Positions 8,463-17,308 of a stretch of 64,000 bases of DNA are shown here, piece after piece. Position 1 is the first letter of the stretch, and every line of letters begins with the position of its first letter. The notes beneath the pieces are model-generated. The model did not search any database, was not told where the DNA came from, and saw only the letters and a program-made list of their open reading frames with translations. The stretch spans positions 124,001 to 188,000 of the forward strand of contig NZ_JXJP01000013.1 of NCBI RefSeq assembly GCF_000826645.1, given 5' to 3'. The translations under genes and the position numbers were made by a program. Source of the stretch: Psychroserpens mesophilus (GTDB lineage Bacteria; Bacteroidota; Bacteroidia; Flavobacteriales; Flavobacteriaceae).

Positions 8463-10523
8463 TTACTCTACAATTATACGTTTCGTTACTTCTTTGTTTC
8501 CATCATTAACAGTCACTAAATACATTCCAGCTTGAACACTGTTAAGACTTACTGTTTCAGTAAATTCACCTGTATTAGTAAATGAGTTATTAAATATTCG
8601 TCTTCCTCTAATATCAAATATATCTACTTTGATATCGTTTCCAGAATTAGAATTCAATTTGATGGTAAACTCTCCATTGTTCGGATTAGGGAAAATTGCA
8701 AAACTGTTTAAATCAAATTCGTTGATACTTAATTGATCTTCCAAACAAAGTTCGATTTCAAAATTAGTCCAGTTACCTCCATCTAAATTAAATAGGTCAA
8801 CAACTTCGAGCGTCCATGTACCTGCAGACATTTCACCATAAATTAGAGATAAATCTTCTTCAGGGATATAAGATCCAGAGAAAATGTTTCCAGGAGGTGT
8901 AGCACCAACGATAGAAGTTGCTGCTTCCTGATCGAAAACTAAACTTTGAAATTCTCCAGCACCATCAACTCCTTCGTTACCTATTAAAACAACAGATGTT
9001 CCTTGAGGACTTGTAAGTGTTGCTTGAATATCACGAATCCAAGTATGGTCTATTCCTAAAGTAACATTAATATCATCAACAGGTAAGTCTTCAGTAATTG
9101 TAATTGTAGAAGTATATGCATTTCCTGCACCACTTGCAGAGATAGCTACCGGTAAATTGTTTCCGGTGTACGTATCACAAACGACAACTGTACAGTTGTT
9201 ATCTAAAGTCACATCAACACTTTCAGTAACTGAAGCTGATGTACCTGTAACAGTTATGGTGTAAGTACCCTGAGCTGTTGCACCAAGATTACCTATTGTC
9301 ATTGTAAAATCACCATCTGTTGCCAACGATGAAGGCGTAAAGTTAACAGATGCACCTGCTGGTACTCCAGAAGCTGAGAAAGTGGTTGTTTCATTAAATC
9401 CAGATATGGTTGCAAAGCCAAAAGTAAAATCTACAGACGTATCTGTATTCGGACAAGTATATTCGATAGCACTATCTGCTCCGAGAACAAATCCAGGATC
9501 TGCAGGATCACAAACATTTGGCTTAAACTGAGGTGCTAAAACACCCGATATGTAAGCATCAACATTATTCATTTGTCCTGGCGTAAACATATACATACAT
9601 GCATCATTTACATAATCCATGTAGTTCATTGTTAATCTTCTTTCTGGTGCAGTACAAGCAAATGGTGTAGGATTACTAGGGCAACCGTAAGTACTATTAG
9701 CAACTTTAGGTGTATCTGCAATACCATCACCATCTGGTTGAGCACAATTTCCTCCTCCATCTGCAATAAATGTATGATTTAAGCCATAAAAATGACCCAA
9801 TTCGTGAGTTGTTGTTCTTCCTTGATTGTAAGGTGCACCTGGTACTATTCCTGAAGTAGGACATCCAGAGCCAGATCCAAAAGCATTAGTATTTAAAATA
9901 ACAGCGCCTCCATTGGCAACACTCCCTCCTAAAGGAGAATAGCCTAATAATTGTCCAATTGGTTTAACGACAAAATTCATATACCCTTGAAAATTAGCAT
10001 CAAATTCTGGAAATCCTGAACCGTTTGCGAAATTATAACCAATAGTAACAGCAGGCTCACCTTCAACGAGTTGAGGTACAGCAGCTGGATGATTTGATGT
10101 TGCCAAACAAAATGTAATGTTAGCAGCTCCAGGGTTTAAGCCAGGGAAATACTGACCTGATTGAGTATTCCAAATAGAAAGATCTGCATTAGTCGCTGTA
10201 TAATCAGCATTTAAAATATCAATTTGGTTTTGTGCTAAAGCTTCTAAACAAGCTCTGTCTGCTGGATTTCCTGTCGTAAAATGCACAGCAACTGGAATTT
10301 GTATTGTAGCGCCTCCTCTTGCATTGAAATCCGTACTTAAACGTCTAGCCACTTCGGCTTTGAATTTTTTCTGATTTTCTTCATATTCTTTCGCAAAAAC
10401 TGGGTCTTTTAGCATTTCTTCCATATACTCCATCATTCCACAGGTACGATCTTGGGAATAACTAGTTACGGCAAGCAAAAGTGCTAGAACTGTAAATATT
10501 GATTTTAAAGTAAAGTTCTTCAT
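8463..10523 (-). CDS. Secreted M43 (pappalysin-like) zinc metalloprotease with T9SS sorting domain
   Basis: The 686-residue precursor starts with a signal peptide (residues 1-24, ending TSYSQ). The zinc site is HELGHFYGLNH at 240-250 (H240, E241, H244, H250). The downstream NYMDYVNDAC...FTPGQ segment is the Met-turn region typical of family M43. It is followed by a beta-sandwich segment, a P-like domain with SPQGTSVVL, and a type A T9SS sorting domain beginning FAIFPNPNNGEF. It is predicted to act outside the cell. The roughly 200 C-terminal residues align by eye with the neighbouring protease at 5021-8368, while the catalytic halves belong to different metzincin families. This suggests duplication and domain exchange. 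Confidence 0.88.
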   Translation of the reverse strand: MKNFTLKSIFTVLALLLAVTSYSQDRTCGMMEYMEEMLKDPVFAKEYEENQKKFKAEVARRLSTDFNARGGATIQIPVAVHFTTGNPADRACLEALAQNQIDILNADYTATNADLSIWNTQSGQYFPGLNPGAANITFCLATSNHPAAVPQLVEGEPAVTIGYNFANGSGFPEFDANFQGYMNFVVKPIGQLLGYSPLGGSVANGGAVILNTNAFGSGSGCPTSGIVPGAPYNQGRTTTHELGHFYGLNHTFIADGGGNCAQPDGDGIADTPKVANSTYGCPSNPTPFACTAPERRLTMNYMDYVNDACMYMFTPGQMNNVDAYISGVLAPQFKPNVCDPADPGFVLGADSAIEYTCPNTDTSVDFTFGFATISGFNETTTFSASGVPAGASVNFTPSSLATDGDFTMTIGNLGATAQGTYTITVTGTSASVTESVDVTLDNNCTVVVCDTYTGNNLPVAISASGAGNAYTSTITITEDLPVDDINVTLGIDHTWIRDIQATLTSPQGTSVVLIGNEGVDGAGEFQSLVFDQEAATSIVGATPPGNIFSGSYIPEEDLSLIYGEMSAGTWTLEVVDLFNLDGGNWTNFEIELCLEDQLSINEFDLNSFAIFPNPNNGEFTIKLNSNSGNDIKVDIFDIRGRRIFNNSFTNTGEFTETVSLNSVQAGMYLVTVNDGNKEVTKRIIVE

Positions 10524-10553
10524 GTGTAATTATAATTAGTTAAAAATGTTATT

Positions 10554-10582
10554 TGTCACTATCATTTATGCAAATAGTGACA
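10554..10582. promoter_or_regulatory. Inverted repeat in the M43 protease leader
   Basis: TGTCACTAT (10554-10562) and ATAGTGACA (10574-10582) are perfect 9-bp inverted arms around an 11-base spacer. The repeat lies between the -7 box at 10584 and the start codon at 10523, overlapping the expected transcription start. It could be an operator or an RNA hairpin in the leader. Confidence 0.45.
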
Positions 10583-10583
10583 C

Positions 10584-10591
10584 CAAATCTA
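10584..10591 (-). promoter_or_regulatory. -7 promoter box of the M43 protease
   Basis: The minus strand reads TAGATTTG, an exact TAnnTTTG match 61 bases before the start codon. Apart from this box and the inverted repeat beside it, the divergent spacer 10524-10805 shows nothing I can name. Confidence 0.45.
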
Positions 10592-10805
10592 ATGAAATCA
10601 TATCATTTTTTTATATTTTTTTAAACAAAAATTCAGGTTTTAACAGTTATCTCTACGTTTTTCTTTAATTTCTAGATTTCATACGCAATATGTTACCCTT
10701 CAGAATGTTGCTTAATTTTATAAAAATTGAAATCGCTATATGCTTCAACTAATATTTCATTGGTTTTAGGTTTATAGTTATTTTTACCAAAAATTATTTA
10801 CAAAT

Positions 10806-11735
10806 TTGAAACTTTACGACAATCAAAAATCATATTCAAAATTGCCCTCTGTAATTACCATAGGCACCTTTGATGGTGTTCATATTGGCCACCAAAAAAT
10901 TATTGAGCGTTTAGTTAAAGTTGGTGAGAAAAAATCTCTCGAATCGGTTGTTTTAACCTTTTTTCCTCATCCAAGAATGGTGCTTCAAAAAGACGCAAAC
11001 ATTAAACTTCTGAATACTATCGACGAACGGAAAGAATTGCTTTCAAAATTAAATTTAAAAGCATTGGTCGTCAAAACCTTCACTGAAGATTTTGCTAATT
11101 TGTCTGCAAGAGCGTATGTAAAATCAATTTTAGTAGATGAACTAAATGCAAAACATATTATTATTGGCTACGATCATCATTTTGGTAAAAACAGAAGCGC
11201 TAACATTAATGATTTAAAAACCTTCGGAAAGGAATTTGGATTTGAAGTTGAAGAAATTTCTGCTCAAGACATTAAAGATGTTTCGGTAAGTTCAACGAAG
11301 ATTAGAAATGCCATTGCAAATGGAAATTTACTTACTGCCAACTTATATTTGGGTTCGCCTTATTTCATAACAGGTACCGTAATTAAAGGAAGAGGGCTTG
11401 GAAAACAAATTCAGTTTCCAACGGCTAACATTCATATAAAAGAAGCTTATAAACTCATCCCTAAACATGGTGTTTACGTTGTAAAATCAAGTATTAATAA
11501 CTCAACCGTTTATGGCATGATGAATATTGGTACAAACCCAACTGTTAACGGCATAAAACAGTCTATTGAAATTCATTTTTTTAATCTGAATCAAGATTTG
11601 TATGGTGAGCATCTCAAAATCCATATTTTGAATCGTTTAAGAGATGAACATAAATTCGGATCACTAGAATTACTTCAGGAACAATTAAAATTGGATCAAA
11701 AACAAGCGCTAAACTATATAACTGACCATGAATAA
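10806..11735 (+). CDS. ribF: Bifunctional riboflavin kinase/FMN adenylyltransferase
   Basis: Converts riboflavin to FMN and then FAD. The N-terminal nucleotidyltransferase domain shows TFDGVHIGHQ (residues 21-30, H26 and H29) and a later SSTKIR motif. The C-terminal riboflavin kinase domain starts near residue 185 with GRGLGKQIQFPTANI, followed by GMMNIGTNPT. The 309-residue length is normal. The start is a TTG, chosen because the family N-terminus aligns with it and there is no nearby in-frame ATG. The stop overlaps the next gene (HTTM protein) by 8 bases, indicating translational coupling. Confidence 0.94.
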   Translation: MKLYDNQKSYSKLPSVITIGTFDGVHIGHQKIIERLVKVGEKKSLESVVLTFFPHPRMVLQKDANIKLLNTIDERKELLSKLNLKALVVKTFTEDFANLSARAYVKSILVDELNAKHIIIGYDHHFGKNRSANINDLKTFGKEFGFEVEEISAQDIKDVSVSSTKIRNAIANGNLLTANLYLGSPYFITGTVIKGRGLGKQIQFPTANIHIKEAYKLIPKHGVYVVKSSINNSTVYGMMNIGTNPTVNGIKQSIEIHFFNLNQDLYGEHLKIHILNRLRDEHKFGSLELLQEQLKLDQKQALNYITDHE

Positions 11736-13050
11736 ATTGTTATTCAAACATATTGACAATAGTGCATTAGTGGTTTTTAGAATGTTTTTCGGTGCACTAA
11801 TTTTTTTAGAAAGTTTTGGTGCTATCGCAACTGGATGGATTACGCGTACCTTAGTTGAGCCTAAATTTACATTTAGTTTTATCGGCTTTGAATGGCTTCA
11901 ACCTCTTCCAGGACCATGGATGTACATGTACTATGCAGTAATGGGAATTTTTGGAATTTTCGTAATGATTGGCTACAAGTACCGATTAAGTATGTTGAGT
12001 TTCACTATACTTTGGGCTGGTGTATATTTTATGCAAAAATCGTCGTATAACAATCATTATTACTTTTTAATGATTTTAAGTGCCTGCATGATTCTTATGC
12101 CTGCTCATCAATACGCTTCAGTTGATGCTAAACGCAATCCAGACATAAAAAGAACTTCAATGCCTAACTGGTGTAGGTTGTATTTTTTTCTACAATTATT
12201 CATTCTATATACATATGCTTCAATAGCAAAACTATATCCAGATTGGCTTGATCTTACGGTTCCTAAACTTCTTATGGAAAGTAAACAACATTATGTTTTG
12301 GTAGGTGACCTCCTTCAATACAAAGTTGTACATTACTTTGTGGCTTATGGTGGGATTTTGTTTGACGGACTCATAATTCCGTTGTTATTGTGGAAACGGA
12401 CTCGTAAGATTGCATTTTTTGCCTCTATCTTTTTTCACCTGTTTAATTCTTTCATTTTTCAGGTTGGTATTTTTCCATACTTATCATTAGCCTTTAGTTT
12501 GTTCTTTTTTGAACCAAAATACATGCAACAGTTATTCCTTAAAAGAAAACCGTTTTATAGCACAAATGAAGTTAGAATACCAAAATATGCTCCTATTTTT
12601 AAAACTGCGTTTGTGATGTATTTTATCGTACAAATTGCACTGCCTCTAAGACATCATTTTATTGAAGATAATGTGCTTTGGACTGAAGAAGGTCACAGAA
12701 TGTCATGGCGAATGATGCTTCGCACTAAACATGCTACCACGATGTATACGGTTGTTGATAAGGCTACAAACAATTCTACGCTTATCGATTTTGACGATTA
12801 TCTTACCAAAAAACAACGTAAACCTGCAAGCTCAAAACCTGATGTCATTTGGCAATTTGCGCAGCGTATTAAAGAAGATTACGCTAAAAAAGGTATGGAT
12901 GTTGAAGTCTATGTAAGGGCATTTGTAAGCGTTAATGGAAGACCAAAAAAACAACTCATCGATCCTGAAGTTGACTTAGCAAGTGTCAAATGGAATCCTT
13001 TTAAACATCAGGAGTGGATTTTACCTTCAAAACTAGACGAGAATAACTGA
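11728..13050 (+). CDS. HTTM-domain membrane protein (vitamin K-dependent gamma-carboxylase-like)
   Basis: The 440-residue integral membrane protein has several hydrophobic segments in the first about 330 residues, then a soluble C-terminal part. The N-terminal region (DNSALVVFRMFFGALIFLES) and the segment LYFFLQLFILYTYASIAKLY resemble the HTTM domain, found in vitamin K-dependent gamma-carboxylases and many bacterial proteins of unknown function. It overlaps ribF by 8 bases and precedes serS by 35 bases, an order I recall from other Flavobacteriaceae. Carboxylase activity should not be assumed; bacterial members are mostly uncharacterised. Confidence 0.8.
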   Translation: MNKLLFKHIDNSALVVFRMFFGALIFLESFGAIATGWITRTLVEPKFTFSFIGFEWLQPLPGPWMYMYYAVMGIFGIFVMIGYKYRLSMLSFTILWAGVYFMQKSSYNNHYYFLMILSACMILMPAHQYASVDAKRNPDIKRTSMPNWCRLYFFLQLFILYTYASIAKLYPDWLDLTVPKLLMESKQHYVLVGDLLQYKVVHYFVAYGGILFDGLIIPLLLWKRTRKIAFFASIFFHLFNSFIFQVGIFPYLSLAFSLFFFEPKYMQQLFLKRKPFYSTNEVRIPKYAPIFKTAFVMYFIVQIALPLRHHFIEDNVLWTEEGHRMSWRMMLRTKHATTMYTVVDKATNNSTLIDFDDYLTKKQRKPASSKPDVIWQFAQRIKEDYAKKGMDVEVYVRAFVSVNGRPKKQLIDPEVDLASVKWNPFKHQEWILPSKLDENN

Positions 13051-13058
13051 CAATTCAT

Positions 13059-13066
13059 TAAATTTG
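13059..13066 (+). promoter_or_regulatory. -7 promoter box of serS
   Basis: TAAATTTG, an exact TAnnTTTG match 20 bases before the serS ATG, just after the HTTM stop codon. It would give serS its own start with a leader of about 12 bases. Confidence 0.55.
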
Positions 13067-13085
13067 CAGCTTAAATTTTTGACTC

Positions 13086-14354
13086 ATGTTACAAGTTGCT
13101 TTTATTAGAGAACATAAAGAAGATATCATAAAACGGTTGGCAAAACGAAATATGGATGCCACCGAAATGATTGACAATGTGATTGGTTTAGATGAAGACC
13201 GACGAGCTTTACAAACGCAATTAGATAATACTTTAGCAGAATCTAATAGTCTTTCTAAAGAAATTGGCAACTTGTTTAAATCTGGAAAAGCTGCTGAAGC
13301 TAATGTTTTAAAGGAAAAGACAACACAGCTGAAAGAAGATTCAAAAACCTTGAGCGAACAGCTTAACGCCAAATCTGATGCGCTTAACAATTTACTTTAT
13401 AAAATCCCAAATGTTCCTAATTCAATTGTACCATCAGGAGATACAGATGAAGATAACGAAGAGGTTTTTCGAGAAGGAGATATTCCGGTGTTGCATAGCG
13501 AAGCTTTACCACATTGGGAACTAGCAAAAAAATACGACATCATTGATTTTGAACTTGGCAATAAAATCACAGGAGCAGGCTTTCCGGTTTACAAAGGAAA
13601 AGGCGCAAGATTACAGCGCGCATTAATTGCATACTTTTTAGACAAAAATACAGCTGCTGGTTATACTGAATATCAATTGCCACATTTGGTGAATGAAGCT
13701 TCAGGATTTGGTACTGGACAATTGCCTGATAAAGAAGGTCAGATGTATCATGTTACTGAAGACAATCTGTACTTGATACCTACTGCTGAAGTTCCAGCGA
13801 CCAATTTATTTAGAGATAATTTACTTGCTGAAAGCGAGATGCCAATTTCAATTACTGGTTATACACCATGTTTTAGAAGAGAAGCAGGAAGCTATGGAGC
13901 ACATGTAAGAGGATTAAACCGATTACATCAATTTGACAAAGTTGAAATCTTACGTGTTGAGCATCCTAATCGTTCGTATGATGCATTGACTGAAATGGTA
14001 GAGCATGTAAAAACTATTCTGCAAGAACTTAAGTTGCCTTATCGTATTTTGCGTTTGTGTGGAGGTGATTTAGGATTTACATCTGCGTTAACCTATGATT
14101 TTGAAGTGTTCTCTACGGCTCAAGATCGTTGGTTAGAAATTTCTTCAGTATCAAATTTTGAAACCTTCCAGGCCAACAGATTAAAACTCCGCTTTAAAAA
14201 TAGCGAAGGAAAAACTGAACTTTGCCATACACTTAACGGTAGCTCACTGGCTTTACCTAGAGTTTTAGCAGGTATTTTAGAGAACTATCAAACGGAAGAT
14301 GGCATCCAGATTCCTGAAGTTTTGATCCCATATACAGGTTTCGATAAAATTTAG
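13086..14354 (+). CDS. serS: Serine-tRNA ligase
   Basis: Charges tRNA-Ser with serine. The 422-residue class II synthetase begins with the long N-terminal helical arm that grips the tRNA variable arm (residues about 1-105, rich in Glu, Lys and Leu). The catalytic core follows, with TAEVPATNLF, motif 2 FRREAGSYG and motif 3 GSSLALPRVLAGILE. Length is normal and nothing is missing. It is probably transcribed from the TAAATTTG box just upstream and ends at an AT-rich hairpin. Confidence 0.96.
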   Translation: MLQVAFIREHKEDIIKRLAKRNMDATEMIDNVIGLDEDRRALQTQLDNTLAESNSLSKEIGNLFKSGKAAEANVLKEKTTQLKEDSKTLSEQLNAKSDALNNLLYKIPNVPNSIVPSGDTDEDNEEVFREGDIPVLHSEALPHWELAKKYDIIDFELGNKITGAGFPVYKGKGARLQRALIAYFLDKNTAAGYTEYQLPHLVNEASGFGTGQLPDKEGQMYHVTEDNLYLIPTAEVPATNLFRDNLLAESEMPISITGYTPCFRREAGSYGAHVRGLNRLHQFDKVEILRVEHPNRSYDALTEMVEHVKTILQELKLPYRILRLCGGDLGFTSALTYDFEVFSTAQDRWLEISSVSNFETFQANRLKLRFKNSEGKTELCHTLNGSSLALPRVLAGILENYQTEDGIQIPEVLIPYTGFDKI

Positions 14355-14393
14355 TATTGTAAGAATATTCTTATCTAACATCGTTTAAATGCT

Positions 14394-14422
14394 AAAAAAA
14401 GACGTTATTCAACGATTTTTTT
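14394..14422 (+). terminator. AT-rich terminator-like hairpin after serS
   Basis: A7 and T7 flank a CGTT-ATTC-AACG core with a small asymmetric bulge, about 40 bases past the serS stop. The T-run supports an intrinsic terminator although the GC core is short. Confidence 0.5.
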
Positions 14423-14491
14423 GGGTTTTCCTTTGTTTTTTCAATAATAATAAAGAAGTTAGTCATCCAAACAACCAATAACCTACTTATT

Positions 14492-14560
14492 ATGAAAAAT
14501 ATCAAACGCATCGTACTTCTGGTATCGTTAATTGTTATGGCAAGTAAAGTTTTACTATAA
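14492..14560 (+). CDS. Possible 22-residue hydrophobic micro-protein
   Basis: A small frame lies in the serS-TPR spacer, encoding MKNIKRIVLLVSLIVMASKV followed by LL. It has a lysine/arginine N-terminus and a continuous hydrophobic stretch, like a single transmembrane helix or a truncated signal peptide. It follows the serS terminator-like hairpin, and a strong terminator lies about 100 bases downstream, so a short separate transcript is plausible. No promoter box was found. It could equally be a non-coding RNA or the remnant of a lost secreted-protein gene. Confidence 0.3.
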   Translation: MKNIKRIVLLVSLIVMASKVLL

Positions 14561-14661
14561 TAATCGTATTACATTTTATATAATCCCAATAAAAGTAGCC
14601 ACAGCAGAATAATTGAATCATTTTTTAATTAGTGATTAATAGCACATTTATTTTGATTGGT

Positions 14662-14693
14662 AATGCCTAAACCTATGTTTAGGCATTTTTTTT
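14662..14693 (+). terminator. Strong intrinsic terminator in the serS-TPR spacer
   Basis: An 11-bp perfect stem AATGCCTAAAC / GTTTAGGCATT with a CTAT loop is followed by six more T. It is too far from serS (about 310 bases) to be its first terminator, suggesting a short transcript in between. The rest of 14355-14751 shows only the serS hairpin and the micro-ORF. Confidence 0.85.
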
Positions 14694-14751
14694 ATAAAAA
14701 CATTCACAATATGTAAGCACAGCATAAGTTATATTTACATAAATTAGTGGC

Positions 14752-16530
14752 ATGAAGCAATTTCTACTTATCGTCTTACTTATTAGTTTTTCATTTGGGT
14801 TTTCCCAAAATGAACAACTGGCAGATGACTATTTCAAACGTGGAGAGTTTGAAAAAGCGCTAATCACTTACCAAAAACTTTACGAAAAAAATAAAGGCAA
14901 TTATAAATACATCTATAAACTTGTTGAAACCTACCAGCAACTTGAACGCTATGATGATGCTCAAATTCTTTTATTAGAACGTATTTCAAAAAGTAACAAT
15001 CCATCATTATTGGTGGAATTAGGCTACAATTATCAATTAAAAGGTAATACAGACATTTCAGAAACCTATTATACAGATGCTATAATTGCCATCGACGAAA
15101 ACCCAGCATTTACGTATAGTGTGGCAAAACAATTTCAAGACCACAGTCTTTTAGAAAAAGCCATTATCGTTTATAAAAAGGGAATGATTCTCAATCCAAA
15201 TCAAAATTACAATGTACAGCTTGCACGTATTTATGGCGAACTTGGAAATGTTGAAGAAATGTTCTCCAACTACATCGATTATATCGAAACAAAACCAACA
15301 TTTCTAAACAATGGTAAACGAGCCTTTAGCGATTTTATTTCTGAAAACAGTGACAATGAAAATAACATCTCACTAAGAAAAATACTCCTGAAAAAAATTC
15401 AGGCACAACCTGATGAAATGTGGTATGATATGTTGAGCTGGTTGTACATTCAGGAAAAAGCTTATAACAAAGCGTTTGTTCAGGAGAAAGCCTTATACAA
15501 AAGAAATCCTGAAAGCTTATCTCGAATAACAGAATTAGCACTCACAGCTATTAATGAGAAAGATTACGACACAGCCAATTCAATTTTTAATTACATATTA
15601 GAAAATTCTCAGGACATAGAAACTAAACTTACAGCTCATCAATACCTTTTAGATATTGAAATCACCAATGCCAGTAAAAAAGACCTAAAGGATATTCAAA
15701 ACAAATATCTGGAACTTTTTAAACAGTATGGAATGTATGAACAAACCATTGCGCTTCAAATTGCTTATGGTGATTTTTTAGCATTTAACCTTCATGAGCC
15801 AAAAGAAGCCAGTGCATTTCTCAAGAATAGCCTTGAATTAGAATTGTCCTTATTTCAGGAAGCTACAGTAAAACTAAAATTAGGCGACATTTTAGTGTTT
15901 CAGGAAAAATTTAATGAAGCTCTTATTTATTATTCTCAAATTCAGGCGAACCTTAAAAACAGTACCATTTCACAGCAAGCCAGATATAAGGTAGCTAAAA
16001 CAAGTTATTACAAAGGTGATTTTGAATGGGCTGAATCGCAACTTAAAATTTTAAAATCATCAACATCGCAATTGATTGCTAACGATGCCTTAGACTTGAA
16101 GCTTTTAATTTCAGATAATATTCAGGAAGACTCACTACATACAGCATTGCGTCTCTACTCTAAAGCCGATTTGTTAGCGTTTCAGAATAAAAATGAAGAA
16201 GCCATTACTTTATTAGGTAAAATTTTAACGGAACACAAAGGTGAAACTATTGAAGATCAGGCTCTGTTTATGCAAGCCAAATTATTCGAAAAGACAAAAC
16301 AATACGATAAAGCTGTTGCAAATTACGAATACATTATTGCCAATTACAGAGATGAAATTTTAGCTGATGACGCTTACTTCTATTTAGCTGAATTGTACCA
16401 AACCCAACTTGGTGAACCGGAAAAAGCAAAACCGCTTTACGAAAACATAATTTTCAAGCATGAAGACAGCATCTATTTTATTGAAGCCAGAAAACGGTTT
16501 AGAATGTTACGAGGCGATGCGATTAATTAG
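14752..16530 (+). CDS. Exported tetratricopeptide-repeat protein
   Basis: The 592-residue protein has a signal peptide (MKQFLLIVLLISFSFGFSQ), so it is exported to the periplasm or outer membrane. The mature part is almost entirely helical TPR units: an N-terminal block (ADDYFKRGEFEKALITYQKL onward) and a C-terminal block (KAVANYEYIIANYRDEILAD). No catalytic domain was seen. TPR proteins act as scaffolds for protein complexes; the partner is unknown. It stands alone behind a terminator. Directly after its TAG stop begins an exact heptamer tandem array. Confidence 0.75.
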   Translation: MKQFLLIVLLISFSFGFSQNEQLADDYFKRGEFEKALITYQKLYEKNKGNYKYIYKLVETYQQLERYDDAQILLLERISKSNNPSLLVELGYNYQLKGNTDISETYYTDAIIAIDENPAFTYSVAKQFQDHSLLEKAIIVYKKGMILNPNQNYNVQLARIYGELGNVEEMFSNYIDYIETKPTFLNNGKRAFSDFISENSDNENNISLRKILLKKIQAQPDEMWYDMLSWLYIQEKAYNKAFVQEKALYKRNPESLSRITELALTAINEKDYDTANSIFNYILENSQDIETKLTAHQYLLDIEITNASKKDLKDIQNKYLELFKQYGMYEQTIALQIAYGDFLAFNLHEPKEASAFLKNSLELELSLFQEATVKLKLGDILVFQEKFNEALIYYSQIQANLKNSTISQQARYKVAKTSYYKGDFEWAESQLKILKSSTSQLIANDALDLKLLISDNIQEDSLHTALRLYSKADLLAFQNKNEEAITLLGKILTEHKGETIEDQALFMQAKLFEKTKQYDKAVANYEYIIANYRDEILADDAYFYLAELYQTQLGEPEKAKPLYENIIFKHEDSIYFIEARKRFRMLRGDAIN

Positions 16531-16607
16531 TTGTTAGTTGTTAGTTGTTAGTTGTTAGTTGTTAGTTGTTAGTTGTTAGTTGTTAGTTGTTAGTTGTTAG
16601 TTGTTAG
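16531..16607. repeat. Exact tandem array (TTGTTAG)x11
   Basis: Eleven uninterrupted copies of the 7-base unit TTGTTAG (77 bases) start immediately after the TAG stop of the TPR gene. The units are identical, which points to recent slippage. A loose complement of the unit (AACAACTAAACAAACAACTAA) lies about 1 kb away near 17650. It is a simple-sequence repeat and not a CRISPR, because there are no spacers. Confidence 0.95.
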
Positions 16608-16666
16608 AATATATTTTTTATGATGTAATTAAGAATTCTATATCTATTTATTAAAAATATCTTGAT

Positions 16667-16742
16667 GTCATTCCGAACGTTACTGAGATCAAAATATATT
16701 TTGGTTGAAAGTACATTGCGAAGCAAATGAGGAGGAATCTCA
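16667..16742 (+). repeat. GTCAT...ATCTC interspersed palindromic repeat, copy 1 (degenerate)
   Basis: Begins GTCATTCCGAACG and ends GAAGCAAATGAGGAGGAATCTC-like (final bases GGAATCTC). The two ends are typical of the repeat family seen elsewhere in the window (20490, 21541, 30790, 34651, 58696). It fills most of the spacer before the GNAT gene. Confidence 0.6.
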
Positions 16743-16786
16743 ACTATTTAAATACCAATTTCCGATTGAATTAAATTCCATTTAAA

Positions 16787-17299
16787 ATGATCATCGCCGA
16801 AACCAACCGACTCCTGCTCTCAAAAATAACCGTTGACGATGCGCCATTCCTATTACAATTAATGAATACGCCTGACTGGATCAAATACATTGGTGACCGA
16901 AATATTAAAACCGTAGAACAGGCTGCAACCTATATTCAAAACAACCAGCTCAAATGTTATGAAACACATGGTTTTGGGTATTATAAAATTCAGGTGAAAG
17001 CCGAAAACCTAAAAACCATTGGCACTAGTGGTTTACTAAAACGCGACAATTTAGATCATGTAGATATCGGATTTTCATTTATTCCTGAGTATCATGGTAA
17101 AGGTTATGGTTTTGAAGCGGCTTCAGAAATTATAAACCTTGCCAAACACAAATTCAACATAAAAACACTTTGTGCTATAACGCTTCCAATAAACCAACCT
17201 TCCATTCATCTATTGGAAAAATTAGGCTTATCTTACCAAAAAACAGTAAAACCCTTTGAAGACGACGAAGAACTTCTGTTATTTGCAAAGAATTTATAA
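16787..17299 (+). CDS. GNAT-family N-acetyltransferase (RimJ/RimL-like)
   Basis: The 170-residue protein starts TNRLLLSKITVDDAPFLLQL, the usual opening of the RimJ/RimL subgroup. It has the acetyl-CoA-binding segment as FIPEYHGKGYGFEAASEI, followed by LPINQPSIHLLEKLGL near the end. It is probably a cytosolic enzyme acetylating an amine on a protein or small molecule; the substrate cannot be read from the sequence. It is followed after 9 bases by the DUF4286 gene on the same strand. Confidence 0.85.
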   Translation: MIIAETNRLLLSKITVDDAPFLLQLMNTPDWIKYIGDRNIKTVEQAATYIQNNQLKCYETHGFGYYKIQVKAENLKTIGTSGLLKRDNLDHVDIGFSFIPEYHGKGYGFEAASEIINLAKHKFNIKTLCAITLPINQPSIHLLEKLGLSYQKTVKPFEDDEELLLFAKNL

Positions 17300-17308
17300 T
17301 TAATACAC

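Noticed and set aside
11728-13050. Vitamin K-dependent gamma-carboxylase
   Set aside because: Only the HTTM-type similarity is seen; there is no evidence of carboxylase substrates or partner genes in a bacterium of this type.
16531-16607. Tandem array considered as a CRISPR
   Set aside because: Units are 7 bases and contiguous, without spacers, and no cas genes are present.
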